A DNA stretch of 64,000 nt from 0-14-0-80-60-11 sp049322355 (GCA_049322355.1 JBMORG010000029.1:1-64000), one strand, 5' to 3'; shown: positions 1 through 9,536, counted from the stretch's first letter. The notes: generated from the letters alone by a model not told the origin. Program-made: numbers and translations.

Positions 1-1053
1 CGACTCCCCCGGAAAGGAGGGCTCTATTAAAAATCGCTTGACAGAAATGGAATGATGCGAGAAAAAGGAGCACCTAACCCACCACAATCAATAGAAAAAA
101 CAGACTTTATTACGTACAGCTTGCCAAGACCATAACTTCACGAGAAAATCAATCAGTTCCATATATGGGATGGGGATACTTCACAGGTATCTGTAGGGCG
201 TACAATTTCAGATGTCGCCTATAAAGGAGCACAGAGGCATAATGGGGATGTTGACCAGTGCTCTGAAAATCCAAAGGGGAGCAGATGTGGCAGCAAGCCC
301 CTTTCGCCCGATGGGACAGGGCTTCATGGTTTTAGCGCGATAAAAAAGTCGTCTCAATGCCATCTGCCTGGGCCTTTTAAGCACCTCTTGGATCGCCGGG
401 TCAATGGATAGTTTTCGAACTTTTGATCCGCCGTAGCATTGTCCTCATTTTCTTAAGTTAGGGATAATATCTGGAAGAAAATCTTTATCATTTTCGGCTT
501 ACCTAGTTTTTTCGAAAAATTTTCGTGGGAACAATATGAACCCATGTCAAAGATTTTTCGGTGCAACCTGTTTCCCTCAAAGCCAATACTTGCCTCGCTG
601 GGTTGTTTGCATATGAGGGATCTCCCACCCCTCCGGGGTGGCGTCTCTTTGTCAAAAGAGTTAAGGAAAGCGGTCCAAATTTCCCTCTGGCTCAACATGT
701 CCAACCCGGGCAACTTGAGAATTTCAAGTAATGCAAGCAGATTCTGTACCAATCCATTCATTTCCGTTTTTTCTTAGCTCGCACCTGCAGTAGCAAATCT
801 TCGGATGACAAAATGCACCCGTTACCGAAAAAGAGTTGCGTCTTTAAGTTCAAGTGAGCGGTCCGGCCTTTCCATCAAACTAAGAAAAACCGGGAGGAAG
901 GCCATTTCCTTTTCTTATGAAGGGAAAATCTAGAACTGGCATGGACTTTGCCCTTAAATGGAAGGAATATCTCTTTAAGGGGGGTCAATGCGCCCATTAT
1001 CATTATGTGCCGAATGGGCTTGGCAAGATTCTAAAAGCTAAGAGGGAAAAACG
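1..1053. other. Region without a supportable gene
   Basis: No convincing coding region was found here. Two overlapping short open frames on opposite strands (453-761 minus, 544-777 plus) lack recognisable domains and neither has a strong ribosome binding site. A 33-codon frame at 242-343 on the plus strand follows an AAAGGAG sequence, but its product is unrecognisable. The stretch may hold decayed coding sequence. The upstream signals of the gene at 1054 should lie in its last 100 bases. Confidence 0.5.
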
Positions 1054-1398
1054 ATGAAGAAGGTCATGGTAGTTGGTTGTGGAGCTTACATGGACAGCGG
1101 TTATGGCTGTCCGGGGGAGTGGCGCTGTCTGAAAGCGGCCACGCTGGGGGAAGGAAGTTTTGATGAGCCGGTGCAGGTGATGTCATTCATCAAATGCCAA
1201 TGCCCGGGACGCAGTCTGGCGGCCAACACGGGCATGGCCATAAAATTGGCGGATATGAAGCCGGAGGCCATTTATCTCAGTTCGTGTCTGTCCAAAGCCA
1301 AACCGGATTGCCCTTACATCAGTGCCGACCAGGTTGCCCAGATGCTCCAGACCAAAACCGGCATCCCGGTTATTCTGGGCACCCATGATTATCATTAA
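1054..1398 (+). CDS. CGGC domain-containing protein
   Basis: This 114-residue protein looks like the CGGC-domain family, small cysteine-rich putative metal-binding proteins common in anaerobic bacteria and archaea. Visible features are an N-terminal MKKVMVVGCG strand, a CxxxWRCL segment near residue 30, a KCQCPGR motif near residue 50 and an SSCL segment near residue 87, and CPY near residue 96. The start is supported by GAGGG shortly upstream. It lies about 100 bases before the giant HdrA fusion in the same direction, so the two may be co-transcribed. The family's biochemical role is not known to me, and metal binding is inferred from cysteine content. Confidence 0.75.
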   Translation: MKKVMVVGCGAYMDSGYGCPGEWRCLKAATLGEGSFDEPVQVMSFIKCQCPGRSLAANTGMAIKLADMKPEAIYLSSCLSKAKPDCPYISADQVAQMLQTKTGIPVILGTHDYH

Positions 1399-1496
1399 TT
1401 GAGTAACTCATACTTCGGACGGAAGAGAACCTTAAGAAAACCCCTGGGGATTAGCATTTTAGGGCGCGGATCTCACGCCAAGCCGCCGAGAAAGAT

Positions 1497-4400
1497 ATGG
1501 AAAATCCAAATCAAAAAATTGGCGCGGTAATGGTAGTGGGTGGCGGCATCGGCGGAATGCAAGCCGCTCTGGACACGGCATCGGCTGGATTTAAAGTTTA
1601 CCTGGTGGAAAGGGATATTTCTATCGGCGGGGTCATGGCCCAGTTAGACAAGACCTTCCCCACCAACGATTGTTCCACCTGCATGATTTCTCCCAAACTC
1701 ATCGAAGTCGCCCAACATCCGGACATCGAGATTCTGACCCTGACGGAAATCGAAAAATTGGAGGGAGAAGCGGGTCATTTCACCGTGACTTTGACGCGGG
1801 AACCCCGCTACATCGACGCCTCCAAGTGCAATGCCTGCGGCGCCTGTTCCGAAGCCTGCCCGGTGGAATTGCCTTCTGACTTCGATGAGGGTCTGGGGAA
1901 GCGCCCGGCGGCCTACCGTCACTTTCCCCAGGCGGTGCCCTCAACCTTTGCCATCAAGAAGTACGACCGCGCCCCGTGCGTCCTCACCTGCCCGGCAGCT
2001 ATCAATGTGCAAGGCTACTTGCAGCTTATCAAAGTCGGCAAATACGAGGAAGCCGTAAAGCTCATTATGGAGCGTCTGCCTCTGCCCGGGGTTTTGGGGC
2101 GGATTTGCCCTCATCCTTGCGAGGACCAATGCCGGCGGCGGGAGATAGATGAACCGGTGGCCATCTGCAACCTCAAGCGTTTTGCTGCGGACCAGGTAGA
2201 TCTGAGGGCCATTACCCCGCCCCTGGTGGTGGCCAGGACTGAGAAAATCGCGATCATCGGCTCAGGCCCCGCGGGGTTGGCCTGCGCCTATCACTTGGCT
2301 TTGAAGGGCTATCGCCCCACCATCTTCGAGGCCCTGCCCAAAGCCGGCGGCATGCTGCGGGTGGGCATTCCCGACTACCGGCTGCCCAAGGATATCCTGG
2401 ATAAAGAAATCGACAACATCCTGCGGATGGGGGTGGAGCTTAGGACCAATACAGCCCTGGGCCGGGATTTCAACCTGGACGGTTTGCTGGAAGAGGACTA
2501 TAAAGCCGTTTTCTTGGGGATCGGCTGCCACGTGGGCAAACCCCTGGGGATTGAAAAAGAAGGCGCCGAGGGCGTCATCCAAGGCGTGGAGTTCCTGCGC
2601 CGGCAAAACCTGGGCGAATCCCCGGCGGTGGGCAAGAGGCTGGCAGTCATAGGCGGCGGCAACGTGGCCATCGACGTGGCCTGCACTGCCCGGCGCCTGG
2701 GTTCGGAAGTGACCATCGTTTACCGCCGCTCCCGGGAGGAGATGCCCGCGTTTGCCCATGAAATCGAACAGGCCATCTGCGAAGGCGTGGAGATCATTTA
2801 CCTGGCCGCGCCCTTGAAAGTGGTGACCGGCAAAGACGGCAAGGTCGCAGGGCTTCTCTGCCAGAAGATGGAATTGGGCGAACCCGATGCCTCGGGCCGG
2901 CGCAAACCGGTGCCCATTGCAGGGGCCACTTTTGAGCTGCCGGTGGACATGATTGTGCCGGCCATCGGCCAGGAAGCGGCTCAGAATTCCTTAGAGGCTT
3001 GCGGAGTTAAAACGTCGCGCTGGGGCACCATCGAAGTTAATGAAGTAACTTATGAGACTTCCCGCCCTGGGGTTTTTGCCGCCGGAGATGTGCACACCGG
3101 CCCCTGGATCGCCATTGAGGCGGTGGGGGGCGGGATTGAAGCGGCAGAGTCCATTGACCGGTATCTTCGGGGAGTGGACCTGGCCGCCGGCCGCACCAAG
3201 GGCAAAGAGGCCCACCAACGCTGGCGGGAAATTCCCAAGGACGCGACAGGACAACCCCGGGAAGTAATGGCCGCCTTGCCGCCGGAATACACCTGCTCCT
3301 GTTTCGACGAGATCTCCAAGGGCTATACTGATGAGCAGGCCCGCCGGGAAGCGGCCCGCTGTCTCAACTGCGGCGGCTGTTCCGAATGTATGCAGTGCGT
3401 GGAGGCCTGCCAGGCCGGGGCCATTGACCACGGGCAAGCACCCCGGCACCAGACCCTGGAAGTGGGTGCGGTGATTTTGGCTGCCGGGTTCCGGCCCTTT
3501 GATGCCCGTCAAAAGCCTGAGTACGGTTATGGCCGTTATCCCAACGTCATTACATCCCTGGAGTTCGAGCGAATTCTCTCGGCTACCGGGCCTTTCGGCG
3601 GCCACGTGCAGAGGCCCGGCGATGGCCGGGAGCCGAAAAAGATCGCCTGGATCCAATGCGTGGGGTCACGGGACGCCTCCATCGGCCGGGAATATTGCTC
3701 TTACGTCTGTTGTATGTATGCGGCCAAACAAGCCATCATTGCCCGGGAACACGACCCCCGCATTGAGCCGACTATCTTCTTTAACGACTTCCGGGGCCAG
3801 GGCAAGGGTTTTGACCGCTACTACCAGCGGGCCCAAAGCGACCACGGGGTGCGCTTCATCCGTTGCATGATCTCCCGGGTAGCCCAGGATCCCAGGACTC
3901 ACAACCTGGAGCTGAATTTCATTGACGAAGACGGGCGCGTCCAAACGGAAGAGTTTGACCTGGTGGTGCTCTCGGTGGGTTTGAGCCCCCACCCGGCCAC
4001 CCGGCAATTGGCGCAAGTCTGTGGGATCGCCACGGATAAATGGGGCTTTGTGGAAAATCCACCCTTTAAGCTGGTTGAGACCAGCCGGGAGGGGATCTTC
4101 ACTTGCGGAGTATTTCAGTCGCCCCAGGACATCCCCGAGACCGTGTCCCAGGCCTCGGCCGCCGCAGGGGCCGCAGCTACCTTGCTGAGCGAGGCCCGGG
4201 GCACTTTGCTCTCCAGGATGGAATATCCCCCGGAGAGAAATATCGCCGGGGAGAAACCCCGGATCGGCGTGTTCGTCTGCCATTGCGGCATCAACATCGC
4301 CGGAGTAGTGGACGTGGCCCAGGTGAGCCGTTATGCCCAAACACTCCCCGGCGTGGTCTATGCGGACCACTACACCTTTACTTGTGCCACTGACTCTTTG

Positions 4401-5969
4401 GAAAAGATGCGGGAGGTGATTGCAGCCGAAGGGCTCAACCGGGTGGTGGTGGCCTCCTGCAGCCCCCGGACCCATGAGGGGTTGTTCCAGGATAATCTGC
4501 GCCAGGCCGGGCTTAACAAGTACCTTTTCGAGATAGCCAACATCCGGGACCAGGATTCCTGGGTGCACCAAGGCGAACCGGTCCTGGCAACCGAGAAGGC
4601 CAAGGAACTCGTGAAAATGGCGGTGGCCCGGGCCGAGGCCCTGGAACCTTTAAAAGAACTGCCGGTCCCGGTGCAGCCCCGGGCTCTGGTGGTGGGGGGC
4701 GGGCTGGCCGGGTTGACGGCAGCCCTGACCATTGCCGATTCCGGCTACCGGGTTTACCTTCCCGAAAATCAGGAGCGCTTCGAAGGCAGCCTGGCATGGG
4801 ACATGCGCTACACCCTCGAAGGCCATGCCATCCAACCTTTCATGTTGGAACTGGTGACTCGGGTAGAAACCCATCCCAATATCCGTTGGTGGGAAAATGC
4901 CAGAATTATCGGCTTCTCCGGACACCAGGGGAATTTTCGCTGTGAATTGGAATCACCCCGGGGGAAGTGGTCGGTGCACGTCGGCACAGTGGTGGTCGCC
5001 ACCGGCGGCCAGGAATGTGCGCCCCAAGAATACCTGTACGGGGATGACCACAGGGTGTTGACCCAAATCGAGTTGGCAGGCCTGCTGGCTGACTCAACGG
5101 AAGAGTTAGACCCGGCTCCCACGGTCGTTATGATTCAATGCGTAGGCTCCCGGGAACCGGAGCACCCTTACTGCAGCCGGATATGTTGCGGCGAGGCCAT
5201 CAAGAACGCCATAAAAATTAAGGAAATCCGGCCTCAAGCCCGGGTTTTCGTCCTCTACCGGGACATCCGTACTTATGGCCTGAAGGAGATTTACTACAAA
5301 AAGGCCCGAGACCTGGGGGTGCAGTTCATCCGATATGCGCCGGAGCAGAAACCGGAGGTGACCCCGGCGGCTGACGGCCTGATGGTATCGGTCTTTGATC
5401 AGAACCTGAAGGCTGTTGTCAAGCTGAAAGCTGCTTATTTGGCGCTGTCCGCTGCCATCCGGCCCCATCCCGTGGCCCATGAGATCGCCGGCCTCATGAA
5501 GCTGCCTTTGGATGCCGACGGCTTTTTCATGGAAGCCCATCTGAAATTGCGGCCCCTGGACTTCGCAGTCAACGGCATCTTTCTCTGCGGATTGGCCCAC
5601 AGCCCCAAGTTTATCGAGGAGTCAGTGGCCCAGGCCCAGGGGGCTGCGGCCCGGGCCCTCGGGGTCCTGGCCCAGGAAGTGATGTACGTGGGAGGCGCGG
5701 TGGCCGTGGTTGATCCCCAAAAATGCGCCATCTGTCTCACCTGTATGCGCACCTGTCCCTTCGGGGTGCCCCGGGTGGACCCGTCCGAAGGCGTTGTCAC
5801 TATCGACCCCGCGGCCTGCCAGGGCTGCGGCAGTTGCGCCAGCGCCTGCCCCCGGAAGGCCATCGAGGTCATGCACCATCGAGATTCCCAATTCCTTTCC
5901 AAGATTACGGCCATTCAAGAGTCTCCGTCTGTTATTCCTCAAGAGGCTGGATCTGCACTTGCTCGCTGA
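1497..5969 (+). CDS. HdrA-like double flavoprotein with inserted GltD domain
   Basis: This 1490-residue cytoplasmic Fe-S flavoprotein has an unusual order. An HdrA FAD domain comes first (GGGIGG near residue 15, TNDCSTCMISP near 56), then a ferredoxin motif (C111, C114, C117, C121). A complete glutamate synthase beta-like (GltD/NfnB) module is inserted at about 150-560, with its CPAAIN and CPHPCEDQCRR cysteines and two Rossmann motifs. The HdrA Fe-S region and remainder follow (about 620-905), then a second HdrA-like copy starting at FVCHCG near 925, and two C-terminal [4Fe-4S] motifs (about 1407-1455). Known HdrA proteins bifurcate electrons at FAD, and GltD modules take electrons from NAD(P)H. 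The inference is an NAD(P)H-linked electron-confurcating HdrA. No hdrB or hdrC lies beside it. The second copy keeps the Rossmann motif but lacks the TNDCSTC segment. Confidence 0.85.
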   Translation: MENPNQKIGAVMVVGGGIGGMQAALDTASAGFKVYLVERDISIGGVMAQLDKTFPTNDCSTCMISPKLIEVAQHPDIEILTLTEIEKLEGEAGHFTVTLTREPRYIDASKCNACGACSEACPVELPSDFDEGLGKRPAAYRHFPQAVPSTFAIKKYDRAPCVLTCPAAINVQGYLQLIKVGKYEEAVKLIMERLPLPGVLGRICPHPCEDQCRRREIDEPVAICNLKRFAADQVDLRAITPPLVVARTEKIAIIGSGPAGLACAYHLALKGYRPTIFEALPKAGGMLRVGIPDYRLPKDILDKEIDNILRMGVELRTNTALGRDFNLDGLLEEDYKAVFLGIGCHVGKPLGIEKEGAEGVIQGVEFLRRQNLGESPAVGKRLAVIGGGNVAIDVACTARRLGSEVTIVYRRSREEMPAFAHEIEQAICEGVEIIYLAAPLKVVTGKDGKVAGLLCQKMELGEPDASGRRKPVPIAGATFELPVDMIVPAIGQEAAQNSLEACGVKTSRWGTIEVNEVTYETSRPGVFAAGDVHTGPWIAIEAVGGGIEAAESIDRYLRGVDLAAGRTKGKEAHQRWREIPKDATGQPREVMAALPPEYTCSCFDEISKGYTDEQARREAARCLNCGGCSECMQCVEACQAGAIDHGQAPRHQTLEVGAVILAAGFRPFDARQKPEYGYGRYPNVITSLEFERILSATGPFGGHVQRPGDGREPKKIAWIQCVGSRDASIGREYCSYVCCMYAAKQAIIAREHDPRIEPTIFFNDFRGQGKGFDRYYQRAQSDHGVRFIRCMISRVAQDPRTHNLELNFIDEDGRVQTEEFDLVVLSVGLSPHPATRQLAQVCGIATDKWGFVENPPFKLVETSREGIFTCGVFQSPQDIPETVSQASAAAGAAATLLSEARGTLLSRMEYPPERNIAGEKPRIGVFVCHCGINIAGVVDVAQVSRYAQTLPGVVYADHYTFTCATDSLEKMREVIAAEGLNRVVVASCSPRTHEGLFQDNLRQAGLNKYLFEIANIRDQDSWVHQGEPVLATEKAKELVKMAVARAEALEPLKELPVPVQPRALVVGGGLAGLTAALTIADSGYRVYLPENQERFEGSLAWDMRYTLEGHAIQPFMLELVTRVETHPNIRWWENARIIGFSGHQGNFRCELESPRGKWSVHVGTVVVATGGQECAPQEYLYGDDHRVLTQIELAGLLADSTEELDPAPTVVMIQCVGSREPEHPYCSRICCGEAIKNAIKIKEIRPQARVFVLYRDIRTYGLKEIYYKKARDLGVQFIRYAPEQKPEVTPAADGLMVSVFDQNLKAVVKLKAAYLALSAAIRPHPVAHEIAGLMKLPLDADGFFMEAHLKLRPLDFAVNGIFLCGLAHSPKFIEESVAQAQGAAARALGVLAQEVMYVGGAVAVVDPQKCAICLTCMRTCPFGVPRVDPSEGVVTIDPAACQGCGSCASACPRKAIEVMHHRDSQFLSKITAIQESPSVIPQEAGSALAR

Positions 5970-6001
5970 TCTCAAAAAAATGGTGATGCAGTTTCTTCCA
6001 G

Positions 6002-7108
6002 TCAGGATGACTGCTTGGGCAAAGTGAAAAAAAAGGCGGCTCCTTTGCCCACTTCGCTTTCCACCCAGATGCGGCCGTCATGGGCGTCTACGATGCGTTT
6101 GACAATGGCCAGTCCTAACCCCAATCCAGTTTCCTGGCCAGCGCTTTTGCCCCGGAATAACAGTTCAAACAAGTGCGGCTGGTCCTCTGGGGCAATTCCC
6201 GGCCCCTGGTCCTTTACCGCAAATTCCACTTCTTTCCCCAGATCTCGCACAAACAGGAACACTTGGCCCTGAGGCGGAGAATACTTGATGGCGTTTTCCA
6301 TAAGGTTGCAGAGAGCCCGCTGGAATAACAGCGGATCAGCCTGCAGGACGATGATTTCTTGTGGAGTTTCCATCTCCAAGGCCACGCCTTTGGCTTCGGC
6401 CAGGGGGCGGCAGCGGTTGATGACTTCCAGGCATTCCTTTTCCACCTGAACCGCACTAGGCAGGGGCGTTAGCATATGCAAGTCCAGTCTAACAAAGTCT
6501 AAATAATTAGTGATGAGACGTTCCAGACGCAAGATTTCCTGGTAAATGGTTTCTAGATAAGCGTTCTGAGCCTCACTGATTTCCCCCACCTTCCCCTGAC
6601 GCATACGGTTTAACAGGCCGCCCACCGCTACTACGGGACCTTTCAAGTCATGGGCAAACATGCCCGCCAATTGGCGGCGCTCCTTTTCTATCTGTTTAAT
6701 CGGGCCGATATCGCGAAAGGTTTCCACGCCTCCCAAAAGGTTTCCCCGATTATCCCGCAGAGCAGAAGCAGTCAGCATAACCTCAGTTTTCTGGCCCAAG
6801 CGGTTTTGCAGGATTGCTTCCCGAGAGACTGCCTCTCCGCTTACCATGGCCACCTTCAATGGGCATTCGTGGCCGCACATGCTGCTTTGCAGGACTTCGC
6901 CGCAGAAATGTCCCAGGGCCTTCTCCCGGGAGTAACCGGTAAGCCTTTCAGCGGCCCGGTTGAGATCAGTAATACGCAACTTTTCATCCACGGTGATCAC
7001 TGCATCTGCCATGCTCTGGATGATAAAGTGAGGCCAATCGTGCGTTTCAGTCAAAATTACATTTTTTTTCTTCATAATTTTTTTTTTATAGGCTCCTGCA
7101 AAATTCAT
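6002..7108 (-). CDS. PAS domain sensor histidine kinase
   Basis: A roughly 368-residue soluble kinase with no clear membrane segment. It has an N-terminal PAS domain (about 25-140) carrying the cysteines of FCGEVLQSSMCGHECPL, a PAC segment, a HisKA helix with the phospho-acceptor in FAHDLKGPV near residue 150, and a HATPase domain with N, G1 and G2 boxes (NLMENAIKY, DQGPGI, GLGLGLAIVKRI). Its 3' end faces the HdrA fusion about 30 bases away. No response regulator gene is adjacent. The cysteine pattern C-x8-C-x3-C recurs in two sigma-54 activators in this window, which suggests a shared redox- or metal-sensing PAS type. The first ATG and an internal one 11 codons later are both possible starts, and neither has a strong ribosome binding site. 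Confidence 0.85.
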   Translation of the reverse strand: MNFAGAYKKKIMKKKNVILTETHDWPHFIIQSMADAVITVDEKLRITDLNRAAERLTGYSREKALGHFCGEVLQSSMCGHECPLKVAMVSGEAVSREAILQNRLGQKTEVMLTASALRDNRGNLLGGVETFRDIGPIKQIEKERRQLAGMFAHDLKGPVVAVGGLLNRMRQGKVGEISEAQNAYLETIYQEILRLERLITNYLDFVRLDLHMLTPLPSAVQVEKECLEVINRCRPLAEAKGVALEMETPQEIIVLQADPLLFQRALCNLMENAIKYSPPQGQVFLFVRDLGKEVEFAVKDQGPGIAPEDQPHLFELLFRGKSAGQETGLGLGLAIVKRIVDAHDGRIWVESEVGKGAAFFFTLPKQSS

Positions 7109-7245
7109 CCAGAGACCGACTGTTTTTCTTGATTGCTAAATAAAAGCCCCAGTTAGCCGAAAGCACCGGTAGCCCTTTTCCTTCAGAAGCGAAAAGGGGC
7201 GGACTTCATCCTTGCTCTTGGGAAAATGGGGTCTGAAGAGCCTGG

Positions 7246-7287
7246 GGAAAACCCCTGCCCCGGCTCAGGCATGGGCAGGGGTTTTCC
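7246..7287 (-). terminator. Strong hairpin terminator after the DUF5320 gene
   Basis: A perfect 15-bp inverted repeat (7246-7260 with 7273-7287) with a 12-base loop lies just past the stop of the gene ending at 7294. Both arms carry GGGGTTTTCC or its complement, so it could act in either direction. Confidence 0.7.
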
Positions 7288-7293
7288 TTAAGG

Positions 7294-7608
7294 TCAGGAA
7301 CTCTCTAGTTCCGCGATCCGTTTCTGGATGGCCTCCAGTTCGTTCTGCAAGTAGGCCTGCTCTTCTTTCAAGGATTGGGCTTCATTTTGGGGAGCAAGTC
7401 CATAGCCGGGACTGCCCGCCCCGAAAGGACCGTAACTGAAGGCCCTCCCACCCCAACGAGGGCGGCCATAAACCTCGCGGCCGAAACCCCAGGCCCCTCG
7501 GCCCATGCCGCGGCCAAACCCTCGCCGTCGACCCGCGCCGCAGGGACCCAGTCCCCAGCCGGTACCCGGGCCTGTTCCCAACGGTCCTGTACCATTGTAA
7601 CCTGGCAT
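7294..7608 (-). CDS. DUF5320 domain-containing protein (copy 1)
   Basis: A 104-residue protein starting MPGYNGTGPLGTGPGTGWG, the hallmark of DUF5320. A glycine/arginine/aromatic-rich middle is followed by a C-terminal coiled coil (about 78-104, LKEEQAYLQNELEAIQKRI). The start follows GGAGGT. DUF5320 genes are commonly found next to NifX/NafY-type genes in anaerobes, which matches this neighbourhood. Their function is not established. A second copy lies at 12982-13302 with a similar C-terminal heptad pattern. A hairpin terminator follows the stop codon. Confidence 0.85.
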   Translation of the reverse strand: MPGYNGTGPLGTGPGTGWGLGPCGAGRRRGFGRGMGRGAWGFGREVYGRPRWGGRAFSYGPFGAGSPGYGLAPQNEAQSLKEEQAYLQNELEAIQKRIAELESS

Positions 7609-7668
7609 ACTTTTGTACCTCCCATGTTAATAAGAATGACGCGCTTAACTGGACCCCGGTGTTTATAA

Positions 7669-7866
7669 TTATCTTTCCCGGGTCATCACGGTGCCGCACT
7701 GCGGACACTTCATCTCGAAACAGGGCATTCCTTGCTGGTGAGGTGCCTTGTGGCCGCAGGCCGGGCAGAGGCAAAATCCGCCGGGTCCGGGACGACCAAA
7801 GCCGCCACTGCGGCCTCCTGTCCCGCCGGGCCCACCACCCCTACGCTGTCCTCTGGCATAAATCAT
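7669..7866 (-). CDS. Small zinc-ribbon protein
   Basis: A 65-residue protein with a glycine/arginine-rich N-terminus and a four-cysteine ribbon (CLCPACG then CFEMKCPQCG). The ATG at 7866 is chosen because AGGAG lies 7 bases upstream, and an alternative upstream start would add 12 residues. The ribbon GPGGFCLCPACG-x-APHQQGMPC closely matches the C-terminus of the NifX-type protein at 21814-22380, so the same module exists here free and fused. It probably shares a transcript with the DUF5320 gene 60 bases downstream. Metal binding is inferred from the motif. Confidence 0.75.
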   Translation of the reverse strand: MIYARGQRRGGGPGGTGGRSGGFGRPGPGGFCLCPACGHKAPHQQGMPCFEMKCPQCGTVMTRER

Positions 7867-7896
7867 CTTTGAACTCCTGTTTTTAAAGCTACCTAT

Positions 7897-7913
7897 CTGC
7901 ATAAGGCATGCCG
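7897..7913 (-). promoter_or_regulatory. Possible sigma-54 promoter
   Basis: On the minus strand CGGCATGCCTTATGCA has GG and GC separated by exactly 10 bases, as required for a -24/-12 promoter, about 30 bases upstream of the start at 7866. Other consensus positions match only partly, so the call is weak. Confidence 0.3.
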
Positions 7914-7962
7914 ATATTCCGATGAACCTCCCTCACTTTATTGGTGAGACAACTCCAAGACG

Positions 7963-9078
7963 TTAAGAGCGAGTTTCCTCTGGAGAAATTTCCGGCGCCT
8001 CGACGAAGCGCAAAGGCAGTTGGATGATCACTTGGGTGCCCTGGCCAACCTGGCTGCTCAGGGTAATGGAGCCGCGGTGTTCATCCACGATCTGACGCAC
8101 AAAGACCATGCCCAACCCAGTGCCCCCCATATCGCTGGTAAAAAAGGGCTCAAATACTTTTTCCGCGGCTTCCGGAGGCATGCCTCGTCCAGTATCCCGG
8201 ATGAGCAGCATTGCCAGGCCTTTTTCCACCCAGGTCCTGATATTAATCCGGCCCTGAGGCGGGGTGGCTTCGATGGCATTTCGCAAGAGATGGGCCAGGG
8301 CGACCTTGAGAAGATGCTTGTTCAGGCGGGCAATGATAGGCTTGGGTGACAACTCGGTTTCCAGGTGGATATTTTTGCTGACCAACTCCGGGTGCAGCAT
8401 CTCCAGAATATCCTGGACAATGGCATTGAAGTCTTCCTGACTGAAGAAGGATTCTTTCCTCTGGGCCAGGGTCTCAAACTTTTGCACCATTTTCTCCAGG
8501 CACCGGGTGGCATTGGCGATGGCGGCGGCCCAGGGATGAGCGGGGTCATCGGCAGCGGTTTTTTTCAGGAGACGGTGGCTGAAACCGCCGATAATGTGCA
8601 AGGGGTTGCGAATGCCATGGGCCACTCCCAGGGCGATTTCCGACAGGGTGCGTTCCATCACCAGTGCTTCCATCTCCCGGTTGAGGTCCAAAATTTCCCT
8701 ACTGGTATCCTCCAACTGGTGGTGGTTGGCCAGGATACGCCGATACAGACGCTGGATGTGGTAAAAAAACAGGCTCACCGCGGCAATGACCACAAAGCTG
8801 ATGCTGTTCAGGCCGCCGCTAAAGGGGCGGAGATGCTCCCAAATGGCCCCATGACCGGAAAAGAGCAGTAAATGCTGCAGGATGTGGCCGATGCTGCGGG
8901 ATAGGGCAAAGGCCAAAAGGGCCAGGGTGAACCAGAAGAGAAAAAGCCACTGGGCGTTCTCCGGGTCTCTGGCCAGCAACCGGCGCGCCACCCCGAAGGA
9001 ACCCCAGGCCAGGATGATGACCAGCAGCGATCCCAGGATATCCACCGCCCAGAGCGGGAAAAGGGGCAGGGTGATCAT
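7963..9078 (-). CDS. Membrane sensor histidine kinase
   Basis: A 371-residue kinase with three or four hydrophobic segments in the first 130 residues (for example IDILGSLLVIILAWGSFGVA and LNSISFVVIAAVSLFFYHI), a short coiled linker, a HisKA-type helix with H in LGVAHGIRNPLHIIGG near residue 158, and a HATPase domain (LRNAIEATP, DTGRGMPPEA, GGTGLGMVFVRQIV). Its start overlaps the stop of the upstream membrane protein gene by four bases (ATGA), so the two are translationally coupled and may act together. No response regulator is next to it. The input signal is unknown. Confidence 0.85.
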   Translation of the reverse strand: MITLPLFPLWAVDILGSLLVIILAWGSFGVARRLLARDPENAQWLFLFWFTLALLAFALSRSIGHILQHLLLFSGHGAIWEHLRPFSGGLNSISFVVIAAVSLFFYHIQRLYRRILANHHQLEDTSREILDLNREMEALVMERTLSEIALGVAHGIRNPLHIIGGFSHRLLKKTAADDPAHPWAAAIANATRCLEKMVQKFETLAQRKESFFSQEDFNAIVQDILEMLHPELVSKNIHLETELSPKPIIARLNKHLLKVALAHLLRNAIEATPPQGRINIRTWVEKGLAMLLIRDTGRGMPPEAAEKVFEPFFTSDMGGTGLGMVFVRQIVDEHRGSITLSSQVGQGTQVIIQLPLRFVEAPEISPEETRS

Positions 9079-9536
9079 GGCCCGGCCTCCGGCGGGAGGT
9101 GCTCCAGGGTTTTAAGCCCGCGATACAAGAGGTAGAAGCCCGGCACCAGGAGCAGATGGTCCAGCTTGGTAAGGTAATAGACCCAGGCTACAGGCCCGGA
9201 CATGAGGAGGCGCTGGGAAAACTCTCTGGCCTGGCCGATAAAATCTTGGGCGCTCAAGAGCACTTCGGCCCAATGCCCCACAAAGGCGTCCAGGTTCCAG
9301 AGCACCAGCCAGACGCAGGACCAGGTCAAAAGGCGGAAGCCGCTCTTTTTCTGGAGTCCCTCCTTGTGCACGCGGTAAACCAGAAAAATCAGGGCCCCGG
9401 CAAATAAGAGGTGGGCTATCTGATGAACATAGAGACCTTCCGGATGCCCATGGGAGATAAGAGCCAGCGCGGCCTGGGGTTGACAAAGGACCAGGATAAG
9501 CCCTGTGAGGCACGGCATAAGAGACAGACGCCGCAT
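9075..9536 (-). CDS. Membrane protein coupled to a histidine kinase
   Basis: A 153-residue protein I cannot name. It has an N-terminal signal-like helix (LMPCLTGLILVLCQPQAALA) and three further hydrophobic stretches (HQIAHLLFAGALIFLVYRV, LLTWSCVWLVLWNLDAFVG, LLLVPGFYLLYRGL). Histidines at the start of the mature part (SHGHPEGLYVHQIAH) could bind metal or haem, which is inference. A GGTGG ribosome binding site precedes the ATG. The ATGA overlap with the kinase gene suggests it is the sensor or accessory partner of that kinase. Confidence 0.7.
   Translation of the reverse strand: MRRLSLMPCLTGLILVLCQPQAALALISHGHPEGLYVHQIAHLLFAGALIFLVYRVHKEGLQKKSGFRLLTWSCVWLVLWNLDAFVGHWAEVLLSAQDFIGQAREFSQRLLMSGPVAWVYYLTKLDHLLLVPGFYLLYRGLKTLEHLPPEAGP

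Noticed and set aside
453..777. Overlapping small open frames on both strands
   Set aside because: Neither has a domain, membrane segment or convincing ribosome binding site, and they exclude each other.
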